From: Candidatus Dependentiae bacterium
GTDB lineage: Bacteria > Babelota > Babeliae > Babelales > Babelaceae
Assembly (NCBI GenBank): GCA_013821315.1
Contig: JACDHA010000013.1
Coordinates: 1 to 40,073 of the forward strand
Direction of reading: 5' to 3'
Length of the DNA: 40,073 bases
Part shown: positions 1 to 9,657 of the stretch, in pieces
How the letters are laid out: the number at the start of each line of letters is the position of its first letter
Position numbering within the stretch: position 1 is the first letter of the stretch
Position numbers and translations under genes: made by a program
Notes under the pieces: model-generated
Told to the model about the DNA's origin: nothing
The model's input: the letters and a program-made list of their open reading frames with translations, nothing else
Databases searched by the model: none

Positions 1-234
1 TTGCTGCTTAAGGCTGGTGCTGACATTAACGTTCAAGATGAGTACGATGAAACTCCCTTCAATTTAGCAATACGTCGTAAAAATGGTGAAATGGTTAAAG
101 CCTTATTAGAAGCAAACCCAGACCTTGCTATTAAGGATGATACGGGGCTTACTCCATTAGAAGTGGCTTCTAAATCTGCTAAGAATATAGAAGAGATGAT
201 TAAAGAATATATAATTGAATCTCGACCGGTTTAA
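1..234 (+). CDS. Ankyrin-repeat protein, C-terminal fragment (5' end outside window)
   Basis: The reading frame is open at the window edge, so the start lies upstream and the TTG at base 1 is probably not a start. The 77 visible residues hold about two ankyrin repeats: an AGADINVQD hairpin followed by a TPFNLA helix, then a second unit with LTPLEVA. Ankyrin repeats bind proteins; no catalytic residues are seen. The fragment closely resembles the late repeats of the 1302-6116 protein (AGADVNIQD, then FTALDVA), so the two genes are probably paralogs sharing a C-terminal block. The stop codon lies in the loop of a strong hairpin. Confidence 0.85.
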   Translation: MLLKAGADINVQDEYDETPFNLAIRRKNGEMVKALLEANPDLAIKDDTGLTPLEVASKSAKNIEEMIKEYIIESRPV

Positions 235-252
235 AAGCCGGTGAGATTCAAT
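214..252 (+). terminator. Hairpin overlapping the stop of the first gene
   Basis: ATTGAATCTC, a bulged G and ACCGG pair with CCGGT and GAGATTCAAT across an 8-nt loop that contains the TAA stop. The 15-bp stem is strong. No long T-run follows, so intrinsic termination is plausible but the hairpin may instead protect the mRNA end. Confidence 0.55.
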
Positions 253-312
253 ATAGTCAAATTTGCCTGGATTTACTCTATTAAATGAGATTAAAAGAGA
301 TGCCTGCAGTAA

Positions 313-1062
313 TTAGTGGCCATTAAATAATTTAAGCTTTACAATAATCTCATCAAGAGATTTAACTTGTAGTGCATGAAGACCAGCCTTATTAGCACTT
401 TCAATATTGGTATCATTATTATCTATAAATACTATTTGTTTTTGATCAAGATTTTGATTTTCAAGATATTTTTTAAATCCTTCATAGAATATTTTCTGTG
501 GCTTATGAACATAATGATTTTTAGCAGATGGTATATAAACACCATCAAATAGATCAAGTAATGTTGGATATTTTTCTTTAAGTGTTTTTAAAGCTGAAGG
601 CCAAATGTTAGAGAGAATAAAGCATTTATAGCCCAGATGTCTTAAAAGCTTAAGGGCACTAACGTTCTTTTTATCCAGCCATTGTGTTGTCATAAGTTCA
701 ATAAAAAGAGGCTTAAGGCCTTTAAACTGTCGATGTTGTTCGATAAATTCATCAAAAGTTTGTTCAGATATTGCCTCATTTTTGAAAAGACTTACCAATG
801 AATAAAATCCCACTGGATGAAATAAAAACTTAAAAAAGCGACGTTTAGGAAACTTATCCCAAAGCATAGAAGCTATTTGAAATCTATTGGGTTTTAAAAC
901 TACACCATGAAGGTCAAAGGCAAACAGTGTGGTGGCTGGTTTTACATTAAATAATACTGCATCAAAACAACTTGGTTTCTCTGTGTACCATTGAGAAAAT
1001 AAAAAGCCTATAAAAGCTCCACAAGCCAAAAATAGTATTTTTTTATGTAAGATCCCCATCAT
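313..1062 (-). CDS. HAD-superfamily hydrolase-like protein with N-terminal membrane anchor
   Basis: HAD proteins are mostly phosphatases using an aspartate nucleophile. Visible motifs, in order: motif I FAFDLHGVV (Asp50), motif II FILSN (Ser151), motif III lysine in VHKPQK (Lys187) and motif IV VFIDNNDTN (Asp214). A helical cap lies between motifs I and II. The second motif I acid, usually Asp and acting as general acid/base, is His52 here, so ordinary phosphatase activity is uncertain. Residues 8-24 are hydrophobic, indicating an anchor or uncleaved signal. AGGGGT precedes two adjacent ATGs; the second (1059) is better spaced. The gene stands alone, divergent from the large ankyrin gene. The substrate cannot be inferred. 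Confidence 0.75.
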   Translation of the reverse strand: MMGILHKKILFLACGAFIGFLFSQWYTEKPSCFDAVLFNVKPATTLFAFDLHGVVLKPNRFQIASMLWDKFPKRRFFKFLFHPVGFYSLVSLFKNEAISEQTFDEFIEQHRQFKGLKPLFIELMTTQWLDKKNVSALKLLRHLGYKCFILSNIWPSALKTLKEKYPTLLDLFDGVYIPSAKNHYVHKPQKIFYEGFKKYLENQNLDQKQIVFIDNNDTNIESANKAGLHALQVKSLDEIIVKLKLFNGH

Positions 1063-1221
1063 TACCCCTGCTTATAGACTCATATACTATAAAATACCTT
1101 ATGTAGTAAGTAACATGCAAGATATTTAACTTATACGCTGCGTGTTACATTCTGATAGTATATTTCAAACATAAATCCAGAATTATACATGATCATAATA
1201 TGCATTTAGTCAATTATAAAA

Positions 1222-1249
1222 TTGACATTTTATTGTTAAAGTATATAAT
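1222..1249 (+). promoter_or_regulatory. Consensus sigma-70-type promoter of the large ankyrin gene
   Basis: TTGACA (1222-1227) and TATAAT (1244-1249) are separated by 16 nt. Both hexamers match consensus exactly, and the ATG follows about 50 nt later. Strong housekeeping-type transcription is expected for the ankyrin genes downstream. Confidence 0.75.
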
Positions 1250-1301
1250 TATATTATATTAACAGTAAATTTAAATATCAAAAAAAGAGTAGGTGTCATT
1301 T

Positions 1302-4300
1302 ATGAAATTATATAGTTTGCTTATACTTTCTTTGATCATGATTAACTTCTTGGCTCAAAGTATGCAGCATCTAAATCAAAACTCCAATTCTGTAAGAACT
1401 GAAGTCATACAAAGCTCAGTTGCTCCATCGTTACAAAGCTTAATCTCTCCATCAGTGCAACTAATTAGAGAAACGAATGTATTAAATGTGCCTTCAAGTA
1501 AAATGGTAGCTACTGCTTTAGAACAAGCGGATTTAGATTGTATTAAAAAGTTTCCTAGTGATTTCACTCTAATTAAAGATTTAAAAGCATTAAATGATAT
1601 CTACCAAGCAACTTTTGACTTTGCTTTTAATAATGACTGCGAAGAATATCTTCCTAATTTACCTACAAGAAGAATTTATAATACTTTAGTTTTATATAAA
1701 GCTATTAAAAATAATGATACTAGATTGGTAAATTTGTTGCTTAATACGATAAACGAGACTAAAGAAATTGATCTTAAGTTTAAAGATAATTCTGGTCAAA
1801 CTATGTTAAATAGAGCTCTCTCAAATGGTAACGAAGAAATTGCTGCGTCATTGTTGAAATTAGCTATCTTAACTAAAAACGAAGAAATGGTCCGAGTATG
1901 GTTTGAAGAAAATAGAGAGCAGTTAAAAAAAGATTTAACTGAAAGTTTTCCTCATTGTAAGATTGAAAAACATCATTTAGAAAAGATGGTTCTTTGGGTT
2001 ATAGAACATGGAGCTATTGATGCTCTTGATACTAATGCAAAGTCACTTTTAGATTATGCTATTGAAGAATGTAACGATGCATTACTCTACTTTTTAATCA
2101 AAAATGGCTTTCAAAATCAAATGCATATTTTCAATAGAGTTTTTCAGTCTAAAGAAAAGATATCATTTTTACAAAATGCGGTTGAAGAGTGTAATACTTC
2201 ATTTAGAAAATACGCGGATCTAGATTGTATTAAAAAATTATCTGCTCAATTAATTTCTAAAGATAGGGATAATGCAGATACTACGTCTGGTAGTGAAAGT
2301 AATTGTGATATTTTAGTTTTGCATAAGGCTCTTAAGAATGATCATACACTGTTGGCTAGGTTATTAATTAATGAAATGGGCTCAATTGAACCACTCGAGG
2401 GAGATTATTCCAATCAACAGCGGTTTAGATCTATTTTAAGTGATAATGAAAATATACTTAAGATACTATTAGAAATAGCTGTTTTAGATAAAAATGAAGA
2501 AATGATCCGATTATGGTTTGAAAACAGAGCTGAAGAATTTGAAAACAATAAATTTGACCGTCATGGTTTGAAAAAAGTTGAAAAGCACCACTTAGAAAAA
2601 GTTATTTGGTGGATGATTCAGTATGGGGATATTAATATTCGTGATTGCAATGGAAAGTCAGTCTTAGATTATGCTGCGCAAGAAAATAATGCTAAATTAT
2701 CAAGGCAAGGTAATCGTATAGTTAATGAGATGTTGCTAAAATTTCTCGAGAAACAAGGCTTTCAAATGTATGGGCATACATCTCGTGAAAGTATACCATC
2801 TTCAGCTAAAGCTATTGAAAAAATAGAAGAGCATAATTATGTATTATTGGATTTTTTAATTAAAGCTCTTCTTGAGCTTACTTCTTGGAGTTCTCAGAAT
2901 TCTTTCTTACCTATAAAAACTATACTATCAATAGAATCTTTAAAAAAAGCTCCTGAATCTATATATTTAGGCCAATTATTAAATGGTAATACGGGTGATT
3001 TGCAGGCTGCTAACAATACATTATTGAATAGAGCTCTTGAGCAAAATAACCCTTATTTGATAAGTTTTTTAATTAAACGTGGTTCTTTGTTTAAAACTTA
3101 TACTCAAACAGAAATTGCAAAATTTTTAAGTAAAGCTATTGATTTACTTTGTCCTTGGCTGGTACGTGAAATAGCTGCATTAAAATGTTTAGCAGAGCGT
3201 TCTGGAGCATACTTAAATCCTATAAAAAAAGTTATTGAAAAAAGTAAACTTCCTTTAAACCAAAAAGATAAAGAGACATTAAAAGATATTACGTTGTCTT
3301 TGCGTGACTATTGGGATGCAAATTTTGTCTACCTTGAAGAAGCACCTTCATATGTTACACAACAAATTCTTTCTGAACTTGCTTCTTGTGATATGAGTGA
3401 TATTAGTAATAGCTCTGGTTGCTTTGTTTTTAACTCAATTCAATCCCATTTAGAACGCCTCAAAAAAAATGCAGAATATACACTTGACTCATCAGTTAAA
3501 CCTGGACTTAAAGAACCTAGTCAACAAATCATAGAGCGATACTTTGAAGATCATGAGCTGGCAGTTATACGTAGTTCTACCATAAAGAAAATACATTATC
3601 TTGCTAATTTACCAGAAAACAGCAGTACAATTAATGAGATTATGGATCTTATCAAACAAAAACAGGTTGATATTGATGTTTTAGCTTATGGTAAGAAATC
3701 TCCATTGTATATTGCTCTTTTCAATAAAAATAAAGAAATAGCTTTTAGGCTCATTAAGCATGGTGCTGATGTTACTATTCAAACGGATGAAGGCATTTCA
3801 CCTTTAGATTTAATTTATATGCACAACTACGCTGATATAGCTAAGTGGTTAAGTGAAAACAAAGACATACGTCCATCTATTGATAGAACCGTTCCTGAAG
3901 TTGGAAAGCTGTTTTATTGGGCTGCTGAGCATGGGTATACTCAATTAATCGAAATTATGCTTAATCGAACTACTATTAGCCATTATGACACTATACTTCC
4001 TGCTGATTTAGTTTATGGCATTAATTATCATGGGTTAACACAGCAAGCAATAAATGACCGAAGTTATCAAAGAGATGATGATAATGGTGGATCAACAACT
4101 TATAACAAAGATGCAAAGCAAGTCATACTTAAAAAAAGGCATACAACAGCTTTACACTTAGCTGCTTGTAATTATCATGAGCCTATAGTTACATTATTGC
4201 TCTCTAATGATATTCCATACGTTGATCCTGTAAATGAACGGGGAATGACTCCGTTACATTGCCTTATGCAAAAAAGAATACTTGATGAAGAGGAAAAGCA

Positions 4301-6116
4301 AAAAGCTTTAACTGTTGCGCGTTTGTTGATTGATAAGGGTGCAAACATAGATGCTCAAGATGACAGAAAAATAACACCCTTGCATTATGCTGTTAAATCT
4401 AGTTGTTTATTAAGAGCAGCATTTATGCTTGATGCTGGTGCTAATAGTAATGTTCAAGATGAGTACGGTGATACTCCATTGCATTCCCTTATGAAGAGGG
4501 GGATTGTTAGTGCACTTAGCAAAAAACAGTTAGAAGAAGTTCTGTCTGTTGCTCGCTTATTAATCCATAAGGGAGCCAACATTAATGCTCAAAATGATGA
4601 AAAGAAAACACCTTTGCATTATGCAGTTGAATCAGGTTGTTTATTAAAGATCGCATTAATGCTTGAAAATAATGCTGATGTTACTATTCAGGATCAGTAT
4701 GGCCATACTCCCTTATATTATGTTGTTAATAAAGAAATTGACAGTAAAGAAAAAACAGAAAAAAATCTATCTATTGCTCGCTTACTAATTAGTAAAGGGG
4801 GTAGCATTGACGTTCAAGATAAGCAAGGTAGTACGCTATTACATTGGGCCACACAAAATAATTATAGAGCTTTAGCTCAGTTGTTAATTGAAAAAGGAAC
4901 TAGTGCTAATATTCAAGACTTTACGCATTGTACTCCCTTGCATTATTTCATTAAAAACGTTCCTCTTATATTAAGAAGCAAGGCAATTGACGTTAGAGAG
5001 GTTTTTTCTATTGCCACTCTATTGATTAGTAAAGAAGCTAATATTAACGCTCAAGATGTTGAGAAAAAGACATGTCTGCATTATGCAGTTGAATCTGGTT
5101 GTGTGTTAAGTGTTAACTTTATGATCAAAGCAGGTGCTGATGTTAATATTCAAGATAAGAATGGTTGTACTCCATTACATTTAGCACTTAGTCTTAAAAA
5201 TAGTGAAATGGTTGATATGTTACTAAAAGTACATCCTAATCTTTCTTTAAAAGATGAGAGAGGATTTACTGCATTAGACGTAGCTTGTCAGTTGTCTAAA
5301 GATATCACTAATGGTTTAGTAGCGATAACTAATAAAATCACTCATAAATTAGAAAAAGACAAGAGTTGGGCTCTCAGGGTAGAAGACGAAGAGAAACAGC
5401 TTAAATTATTATTAAAAGAGGCCTCTCAATTACCTAATAAGAATATAATCAATAGGTTACTACTAGAGGAAAATAATGAACCTACTTCAGTGCAAATGGT
5501 CTATGAATTATTTGAAAGTTTCAAAGTTAGTATTAAACAAACTTTGGATTTACTCAAGTACCTTTCTAATGTTCGGCTAGATGAAGAAAAAAAACGGTTA
5601 CATACTGCAGCAGAACATAACTCTGCATCAGAAATTGAATATCTTATTGAAGATGGTGCTGATATTAATTCTCAAGATGAAAGAGGCTGTACTCCATTAC
5701 ATGTGGCAATTAGCTGTAAAAGTGTTAGAGTCTTTCAGATGTTATTAAAAGCAAGTCAAAACCTTAATTTTACTATAAAAGACCAATCTGGATGTACTCC
5801 ATTAGAGTTAGCTTATCAGTTAGTTAAAGATAAACTCCCTGTACTCTTACGAGCAAAGAGTAAGTTTGCTGATATGCTAAAAGAGAATGGTAGAGTTACT
5901 ATACAAGATATGAATAATCTTAAGTCATCTTTAGGTAATTGTTATCTATCTAATTTTATCATGAAAAGTTTATTACTTGATAAAAACTTTCCTAAAGAAA
6001 AGATTGAACGTGCTTTTTTTGATTTAGTTAACCAATTATATAAAGAGGCGGAGACTAGCGTTAAAGAAGCTCGTGCTCTATTAGATAGTGTAACGGTTGA
6101 TAAAATAGCAGATTAA
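1302..6116 (+). CDS. Giant exported ankyrin-repeat protein (1604 aa)
   Basis: The frame opens at a GTG at 1293, but the ATG at 1302 is chosen because it gives a clean signal peptide (MKLYSLLILSLIMINFLAQS) and sits 8 nt after GAGTAGG. The N-terminal third holds two copies of a roughly 200-residue module: each starts ADLDCIKK, passes KNEEM and WFE, and ends with KHHLEK and LLDYA or VLDYA. The C-terminal half is classical ankyrin repeats (GADVTIQ, GANIDAQD, TPLHYA and similar), many in long double units joined by a charged linker. The protein is presumably exported and binds a partner, possibly in a host; that is inference from family and signal peptide. The next ankyrin gene follows 27 nt after the stop, so the two are probably co-transcribed. 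Confidence 0.9.
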   Translation: MKLYSLLILSLIMINFLAQSMQHLNQNSNSVRTEVIQSSVAPSLQSLISPSVQLIRETNVLNVPSSKMVATALEQADLDCIKKFPSDFTLIKDLKALNDIYQATFDFAFNNDCEEYLPNLPTRRIYNTLVLYKAIKNNDTRLVNLLLNTINETKEIDLKFKDNSGQTMLNRALSNGNEEIAASLLKLAILTKNEEMVRVWFEENREQLKKDLTESFPHCKIEKHHLEKMVLWVIEHGAIDALDTNAKSLLDYAIEECNDALLYFLIKNGFQNQMHIFNRVFQSKEKISFLQNAVEECNTSFRKYADLDCIKKLSAQLISKDRDNADTTSGSESNCDILVLHKALKNDHTLLARLLINEMGSIEPLEGDYSNQQRFRSILSDNENILKILLEIAVLDKNEEMIRLWFENRAEEFENNKFDRHGLKKVEKHHLEKVIWWMIQYGDINIRDCNGKSVLDYAAQENNAKLSRQGNRIVNEMLLKFLEKQGFQMYGHTSRESIPSSAKAIEKIEEHNYVLLDFLIKALLELTSWSSQNSFLPIKTILSIESLKKAPESIYLGQLLNGNTGDLQAANNTLLNRALEQNNPYLISFLIKRGSLFKTYTQTEIAKFLSKAIDLLCPWLVREIAALKCLAERSGAYLNPIKKVIEKSKLPLNQKDKETLKDITLSLRDYWDANFVYLEEAPSYVTQQILSELASCDMSDISNSSGCFVFNSIQSHLERLKKNAEYTLDSSVKPGLKEPSQQIIERYFEDHELAVIRSSTIKKIHYLANLPENSSTINEIMDLIKQKQVDIDVLAYGKKSPLYIALFNKNKEIAFRLIKHGADVTIQTDEGISPLDLIYMHNYADIAKWLSENKDIRPSIDRTVPEVGKLFYWAAEHGYTQLIEIMLNRTTISHYDTILPADLVYGINYHGLTQQAINDRSYQRDDDNGGSTTYNKDAKQVILKKRHTTALHLAACNYHEPIVTLLLSNDIPYVDPVNERGMTPLHCLMQKRILDEEEKQKALTVARLLIDKGANIDAQDDRKITPLHYAVKSSCLLRAAFMLDAGANSNVQDEYGDTPLHSLMKRGIVSALSKKQLEEVLSVARLLIHKGANINAQNDEKKTPLHYAVESGCLLKIALMLENNADVTIQDQYGHTPLYYVVNKEIDSKEKTEKNLSIARLLISKGGSIDVQDKQGSTLLHWATQNNYRALAQLLIEKGTSANIQDFTHCTPLHYFIKNVPLILRSKAIDVREVFSIATLLISKEANINAQDVEKKTCLHYAVESGCVLSVNFMIKAGADVNIQDKNGCTPLHLALSLKNSEMVDMLLKVHPNLSLKDERGFTALDVACQLSKDITNGLVAITNKITHKLEKDKSWALRVEDEEKQLKLLLKEASQLPNKNIINRLLLEENNEPTSVQMVYELFESFKVSIKQTLDLLKYLSNVRLDEEKKRLHTAAEHNSASEIEYLIEDGADINSQDERGCTPLHVAISCKSVRVFQMLLKASQNLNFTIKDQSGCTPLELAYQLVKDKLPVLLRAKSKFADMLKENGRVTIQDMNNLKSSLGNCYLSNFIMKSLLLDKNFPKEKIERAFFDLVNQLYKEAETSVKEARALLDSVTVDKIAD

Positions 6117-6143
6117 TAGACGTTAAAAAGGATTAAACATAAA

Positions 6144-7760
6144 ATGATAGGTTACTTTAGATTAGTATCTCTTTGTATACTTGCGACTTCTTTAAGTTAT
6201 AGCATGCATACTCCACTCACTGCTGCCGATAATCAGCTAATAAATGCTGTAAAAAAAGGGAATTATGTTCTAGTTCAAAAATTACTCCATGAGGGTGTTA
6301 GTAGCAATACGCATACAAGTCAGTATATAAGTTTATTGCATTATGCAGCATTCAATGGTAACGCTACTCTAGTTCAACTTCTCCTTGATCACAATGCAGA
6401 TGTGCGTGCTCAAGACTATAAAAACAGGGTCCCTTTACATTGGGCTGTATCTGCATCTAAGAATCAAGTCAAGGTAATCGAATTATTACTTGAAAAACAT
6501 GCAGAAGTTGATGCTCTTGATGAAAACGATTCAACTCCGCTACATTATGCTGCATATTTAGGTTCTATGTCTGCTGCTAAGGCTTTATTAAATGATGGTG
6601 CAGATAGTAATGCTGAAGACTATGATATTAAGACCCCATTATACATTGCTGCTGAAAGGGGCAAGGCGGATGTAGTGGTGTTGTTACTTCAAAATGGTGC
6701 TGATAGTACTATTACAACTAATCAGGGTCGAACGGCTTTAGATGGCGCTATACTTAGTGGTGAAACTGAAAGTGTTAGGGTTTTACTTGAACAAAGTATA
6801 GATGGTGAGGATACCCTTAATAAGTATGGCAAACTGTTGCATGGAGCTGTAAAATCTGGCCATGCTCCTTTAGTGAAGTTTTTGCTTGATAAAGGAGCAC
6901 AAGTTAATGCTCGTGATGATGAAAATTCAACACCGCTACATTGGGCTTCATATAACGGCTATGCTGAAGCAACCAAAGTGCTTCTTCAAAACAGTGCTGA
7001 TGTTAATGCTCTTGATAATTTAGGTACGACTCCGTTACACTATGCTGCACAAGAAGGAGATCAAGCGATGGCGCAGCTACTCATTGAGAGTGGTGCTCAT
7101 GTTGATCTTCAAGATAGTTCAGGTGCAGCGCCATTACATAAAGCTGTACAGAATGGTTTTAGAGGTTTAGCTGAATTACTGCTGGAAAAAGGTGCTAATG
7201 TTAATGCTGCAGGTAATATAACTACAACACCAATACGCATTGCGCTTAAAAATGGAGATAGAGTAATAGTAGAAATATTGTTAGATTATAATGTACAAAT
7301 ACCTACTGCTTTACGCTCTAATGCATTAGTAAGTCAAGCGCAAAATAATAGATTTAATCTTTCTCATGCAAGAGATTTTAAAACGATAGCACAACTATTG
7401 GGCCAGGGTGCTTATGCATATCCTGCAATTAAATTACTTGTGGGCACCAAACGGCAAGTACTTTTTAAGGCTATTGAAACTAATGACATTAAAACTGTCT
7501 CAAGCTTATTAAAAGAAGGTTTTACTTTAAATACCTGCGATAAAGAGGGTAATACTCTTCTTCATAAGGCTCTACAAAAAAATAGGCCTACTATTGTAAG
7601 GCTCTTGCTTTTTTTAGGAGCTTATAAACATATAGACAAACCTAATAACCAAGGCTTAAGTCCCTTGCTATTGATGCTTTGCCGCGATAACCATACTCTA
7701 ACGTTATTAACTCGGGTTTGTAAAACTAGTCCTCAAAAGCGTAAAACAGTTATACAATGA
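6144..7760 (+). CDS. Exported ankyrin-repeat protein (538 aa)
   Basis: The protein has a signal peptide (hydrophobic 5-20, then SYSMHTPLTA) and about eleven regular ankyrin repeats carrying TPLHYAA or TPLHWA and GADVNA-type signatures. After residue 380 comes a distinct C-terminal part with QAQNNRFNLSHA, KTIAQLLGQGAY and LNTCDKEGNTLLHKA. The same C-terminal part closes the 8058-9599 protein, so the two are paralogs with a conserved ending. AAAGGA lies upstream of the ATG. The 27-nt gap to the previous gene and lack of a terminator there indicate an operon. The function of the C-terminal part is unknown. Confidence 0.9.
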   Translation: MIGYFRLVSLCILATSLSYSMHTPLTAADNQLINAVKKGNYVLVQKLLHEGVSSNTHTSQYISLLHYAAFNGNATLVQLLLDHNADVRAQDYKNRVPLHWAVSASKNQVKVIELLLEKHAEVDALDENDSTPLHYAAYLGSMSAAKALLNDGADSNAEDYDIKTPLYIAAERGKADVVVLLLQNGADSTITTNQGRTALDGAILSGETESVRVLLEQSIDGEDTLNKYGKLLHGAVKSGHAPLVKFLLDKGAQVNARDDENSTPLHWASYNGYAEATKVLLQNSADVNALDNLGTTPLHYAAQEGDQAMAQLLIESGAHVDLQDSSGAAPLHKAVQNGFRGLAELLLEKGANVNAAGNITTTPIRIALKNGDRVIVEILLDYNVQIPTALRSNALVSQAQNNRFNLSHARDFKTIAQLLGQGAYAYPAIKLLVGTKRQVLFKAIETNDIKTVSSLLKEGFTLNTCDKEGNTLLHKALQKNRPTIVRLLLFLGAYKHIDKPNNQGLSPLLLMLCRDNHTLTLLTRVCKTSPQKRKTVIQ

Positions 7761-7975
7761 AATACCTGATTGAGGAAGTACATCACAACAAGATATCTGT
7801 TAGCTGTTTGTTTATAGTGATTGTTCAACAGTATTAGTTTGTGGCAAGCAGCTTGAACATTAGGTACTAAAACCGTTTTGTAAAAATAATGATGAGAATG
7901 GTAAACCTATAGATGGCAAAATAAAACATGCTAGTAGCTAACATATATTATAGCTAAAGTACAATTGCTAATTGG

Positions 7976-8026
7976 GAGCTGAATTTTGTAGTCTTAAATA
8001 GACTAAGAATTCAGCTCATTTTTATT
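7976..8026 (+). terminator. Intrinsic terminator after the ankyrin operon
   Basis: GAGCTGAATT (7976-7985) pairs with AATTCAGCTC (8008-8017), with an inner AGTCT/AGACT stem, followed by ATTTTTATTT. It separates the 6144 gene from the next ankyrin gene. The 7761-7975 stretch before it holds no recognisable gene. Confidence 0.75.
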
Positions 8027-8057
8027 TAGATGGTCTAAAAATTAATTGGATAGTGGT

Positions 8058-9599
8058 ATGAAACTTTACAAAACAGTTTTATGTATGCTTATTGCTTCTT
8101 TAATTGTTGCACTACATGCTCAGGTAGATTTTAGTGATAAACCAGGTTTACCCGATACCAAATCAGACCAGTATGTCATAATACAAGAGCATGATAACAA
8201 AGATATCAAGCTTGGGCAGCGTACAAAAAATATAAACCGATTGCATGCTGCAGCGTTTAATGGTGACTATGCGTTATGCACTGTATTGCTTGAGGATGGT
8301 GTTGACTGCAATGCTCAAGATAGAAAAAAGAGAACGCCACTCCATTTAGCATCCTCTAAGGCACGACTTGAAGTAATGGATCTCCTACTTGAACGCGGAG
8401 CATTAATTAATGCTTGTGACAACTTAGCTTTAACACCGTTACATTATGCTGTTGAAGAAGGTTCTGGTCCAGCTGTTTTCTTATTGTTAGATAATCGAGC
8501 ACAAGTAAATGTACAAAACAACTCGGGAGAAACACCACTTCACTGGGCTATAGCTGAAAAACATAAAGATATAGTAACGGCTCTTTTGAGCAACAAAGCT
8601 CAAGTAGATCTGGTAGATAACGCAAAGAGAACGCCCTTGCATTGGGCTATTTACAATGATCAAATAGAAATAGCTCAATTGCTTCTTGCAAATGGTGCGG
8701 ATAGTAATGCTTATGATCACCAAGCTATAACGCCATTGCATGTTGCAGCTATTGAGGGTAACGCGAGTATGGTAGAAATGCTTATCGATAAAAATGCTTG
8801 TGTTAATGTAAAAGATAGTAAAGGCAGAACAGCATTGTATTTAGCTGTATCTACAAATAAGAGTGCACTAGTTAACCTGCTTTTAGAAAAAGGTGCAGAG
8901 GTAAATGCTCAGACTGCTCAAGGTGTAACTTCTCTTTATAAAGCAGCAGAAAAAAATTATCTAAAAATGGCTGAGCTTTTGTTGCAAAAAGGAGCTACTG
9001 TATATACTAAAACTAATAGGGGCATAACACCATTGCATAGGGCTGTAGCTAAAGGTAATAGAATGTTAGTTGAATTACTTTTAAGTTACTATACAGCTTC
9101 AGCCCAAATTCCTTCTAAATTATGTTCAAAACCACTTATACAGCAAGCACAAGAAAATATATACAAGCTTTCCCAGGCGGCAGATTTTAAGTCTATAGCC
9201 CATTTATTAGCCCAAGGGGCGTATCCTAACGCAGCTATAAAAGCGTATGTTGCTAGTAAGCAAAAAAGACTTTTTAAAGCAATTAAGAACGACAACGTTG
9301 TTAAAGTTATAAAGCTTCTCAAAAAAGGATTTCCGCTCAATACTTGTGACGAAGAGGGTAATGCTTTAATTCATAAAGCTATACAATCAAATAGCCTAGA
9401 AACGGTAAACTTGTTATTTTTTTTAGGTGCGTATAAATCTTTAGATAAAGTTAATACTAAAGGCTTAACGCCGATACACCTATTGCTTGCCAACGATAAG
9501 CTGGAGTTACTTGCGCCTGTTTTCCACAGTTCTGATACTATAGAGCAACAAAATGGCAAAAGAAAGCAATCAGATAGTTACATTAAACATGACACGTAG
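8058..9599 (+). CDS. Exported ankyrin-repeat protein (513 aa)
   Basis: The frame extends to a TTG at 8046, but the ATG at 8058 is preferred: it begins the signal peptide MKLYKTVLCMLIASLIVALHA and follows a GGATAGTGG stretch. About ten ankyrin repeats follow (residues ~55-330: TPLHLAS, TPLHYAV, TPLHWAI, TPLHVAA and so on). The C-terminal part with QAQENIYKLSQAADFKSIAHL and LNTCDEEGNALIHKA matches the end of the 6144-7760 protein. The gene has its own transcription unit between the 7976 terminator and the 9594 hairpin. Likely an exported protein-binding effector or surface protein, by inference. Confidence 0.9.
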   Translation: MKLYKTVLCMLIASLIVALHAQVDFSDKPGLPDTKSDQYVIIQEHDNKDIKLGQRTKNINRLHAAAFNGDYALCTVLLEDGVDCNAQDRKKRTPLHLASSKARLEVMDLLLERGALINACDNLALTPLHYAVEEGSGPAVFLLLDNRAQVNVQNNSGETPLHWAIAEKHKDIVTALLSNKAQVDLVDNAKRTPLHWAIYNDQIEIAQLLLANGADSNAYDHQAITPLHVAAIEGNASMVEMLIDKNACVNVKDSKGRTALYLAVSTNKSALVNLLLEKGAEVNAQTAQGVTSLYKAAEKNYLKMAELLLQKGATVYTKTNRGITPLHRAVAKGNRMLVELLLSYYTASAQIPSKLCSKPLIQQAQENIYKLSQAADFKSIAHLLAQGAYPNAAIKAYVASKQKRLFKAIKNDNVVKVIKLLKKGFPLNTCDEEGNALIHKAIQSNSLETVNLLFFLGAYKSLDKVNTKGLTPIHLLLANDKLELLAPVFHSSDTIEQQNGKRKQSDSYIKHDT

Positions 9600-9633
9600 A
9601 AAGAGGCTCGATTAGTTGAGCCTCTTTCTACGT
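9594..9633. terminator. Perfect 16-bp hairpin between convergent genes
   Basis: ACGTAGAAAGAGGCTC (9594-9609) and its exact complement (9618-9633) flank an 8-nt loop. The left arm contains the TAG stop of the ankyrin gene. A T-rich stretch follows on the plus strand. It probably serves both convergent genes. Confidence 0.7.
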
Positions 9634-9657
9634 AAAGTTATTTATTTTTAGAACAAA

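Noticed and set aside
1376-1567. 63-codon minus-strand frame inside the start of the giant ankyrin gene
   Set aside because: Antisense to the coding sequence, with no SD or recognisable content.
7876-7947. Short frame reading NNDENGKPIDGK between two ankyrin genes
   Set aside because: It looks coding in composition, but it is about 20 codons with no start, and I could not match it to a neighbour; at most a relic.
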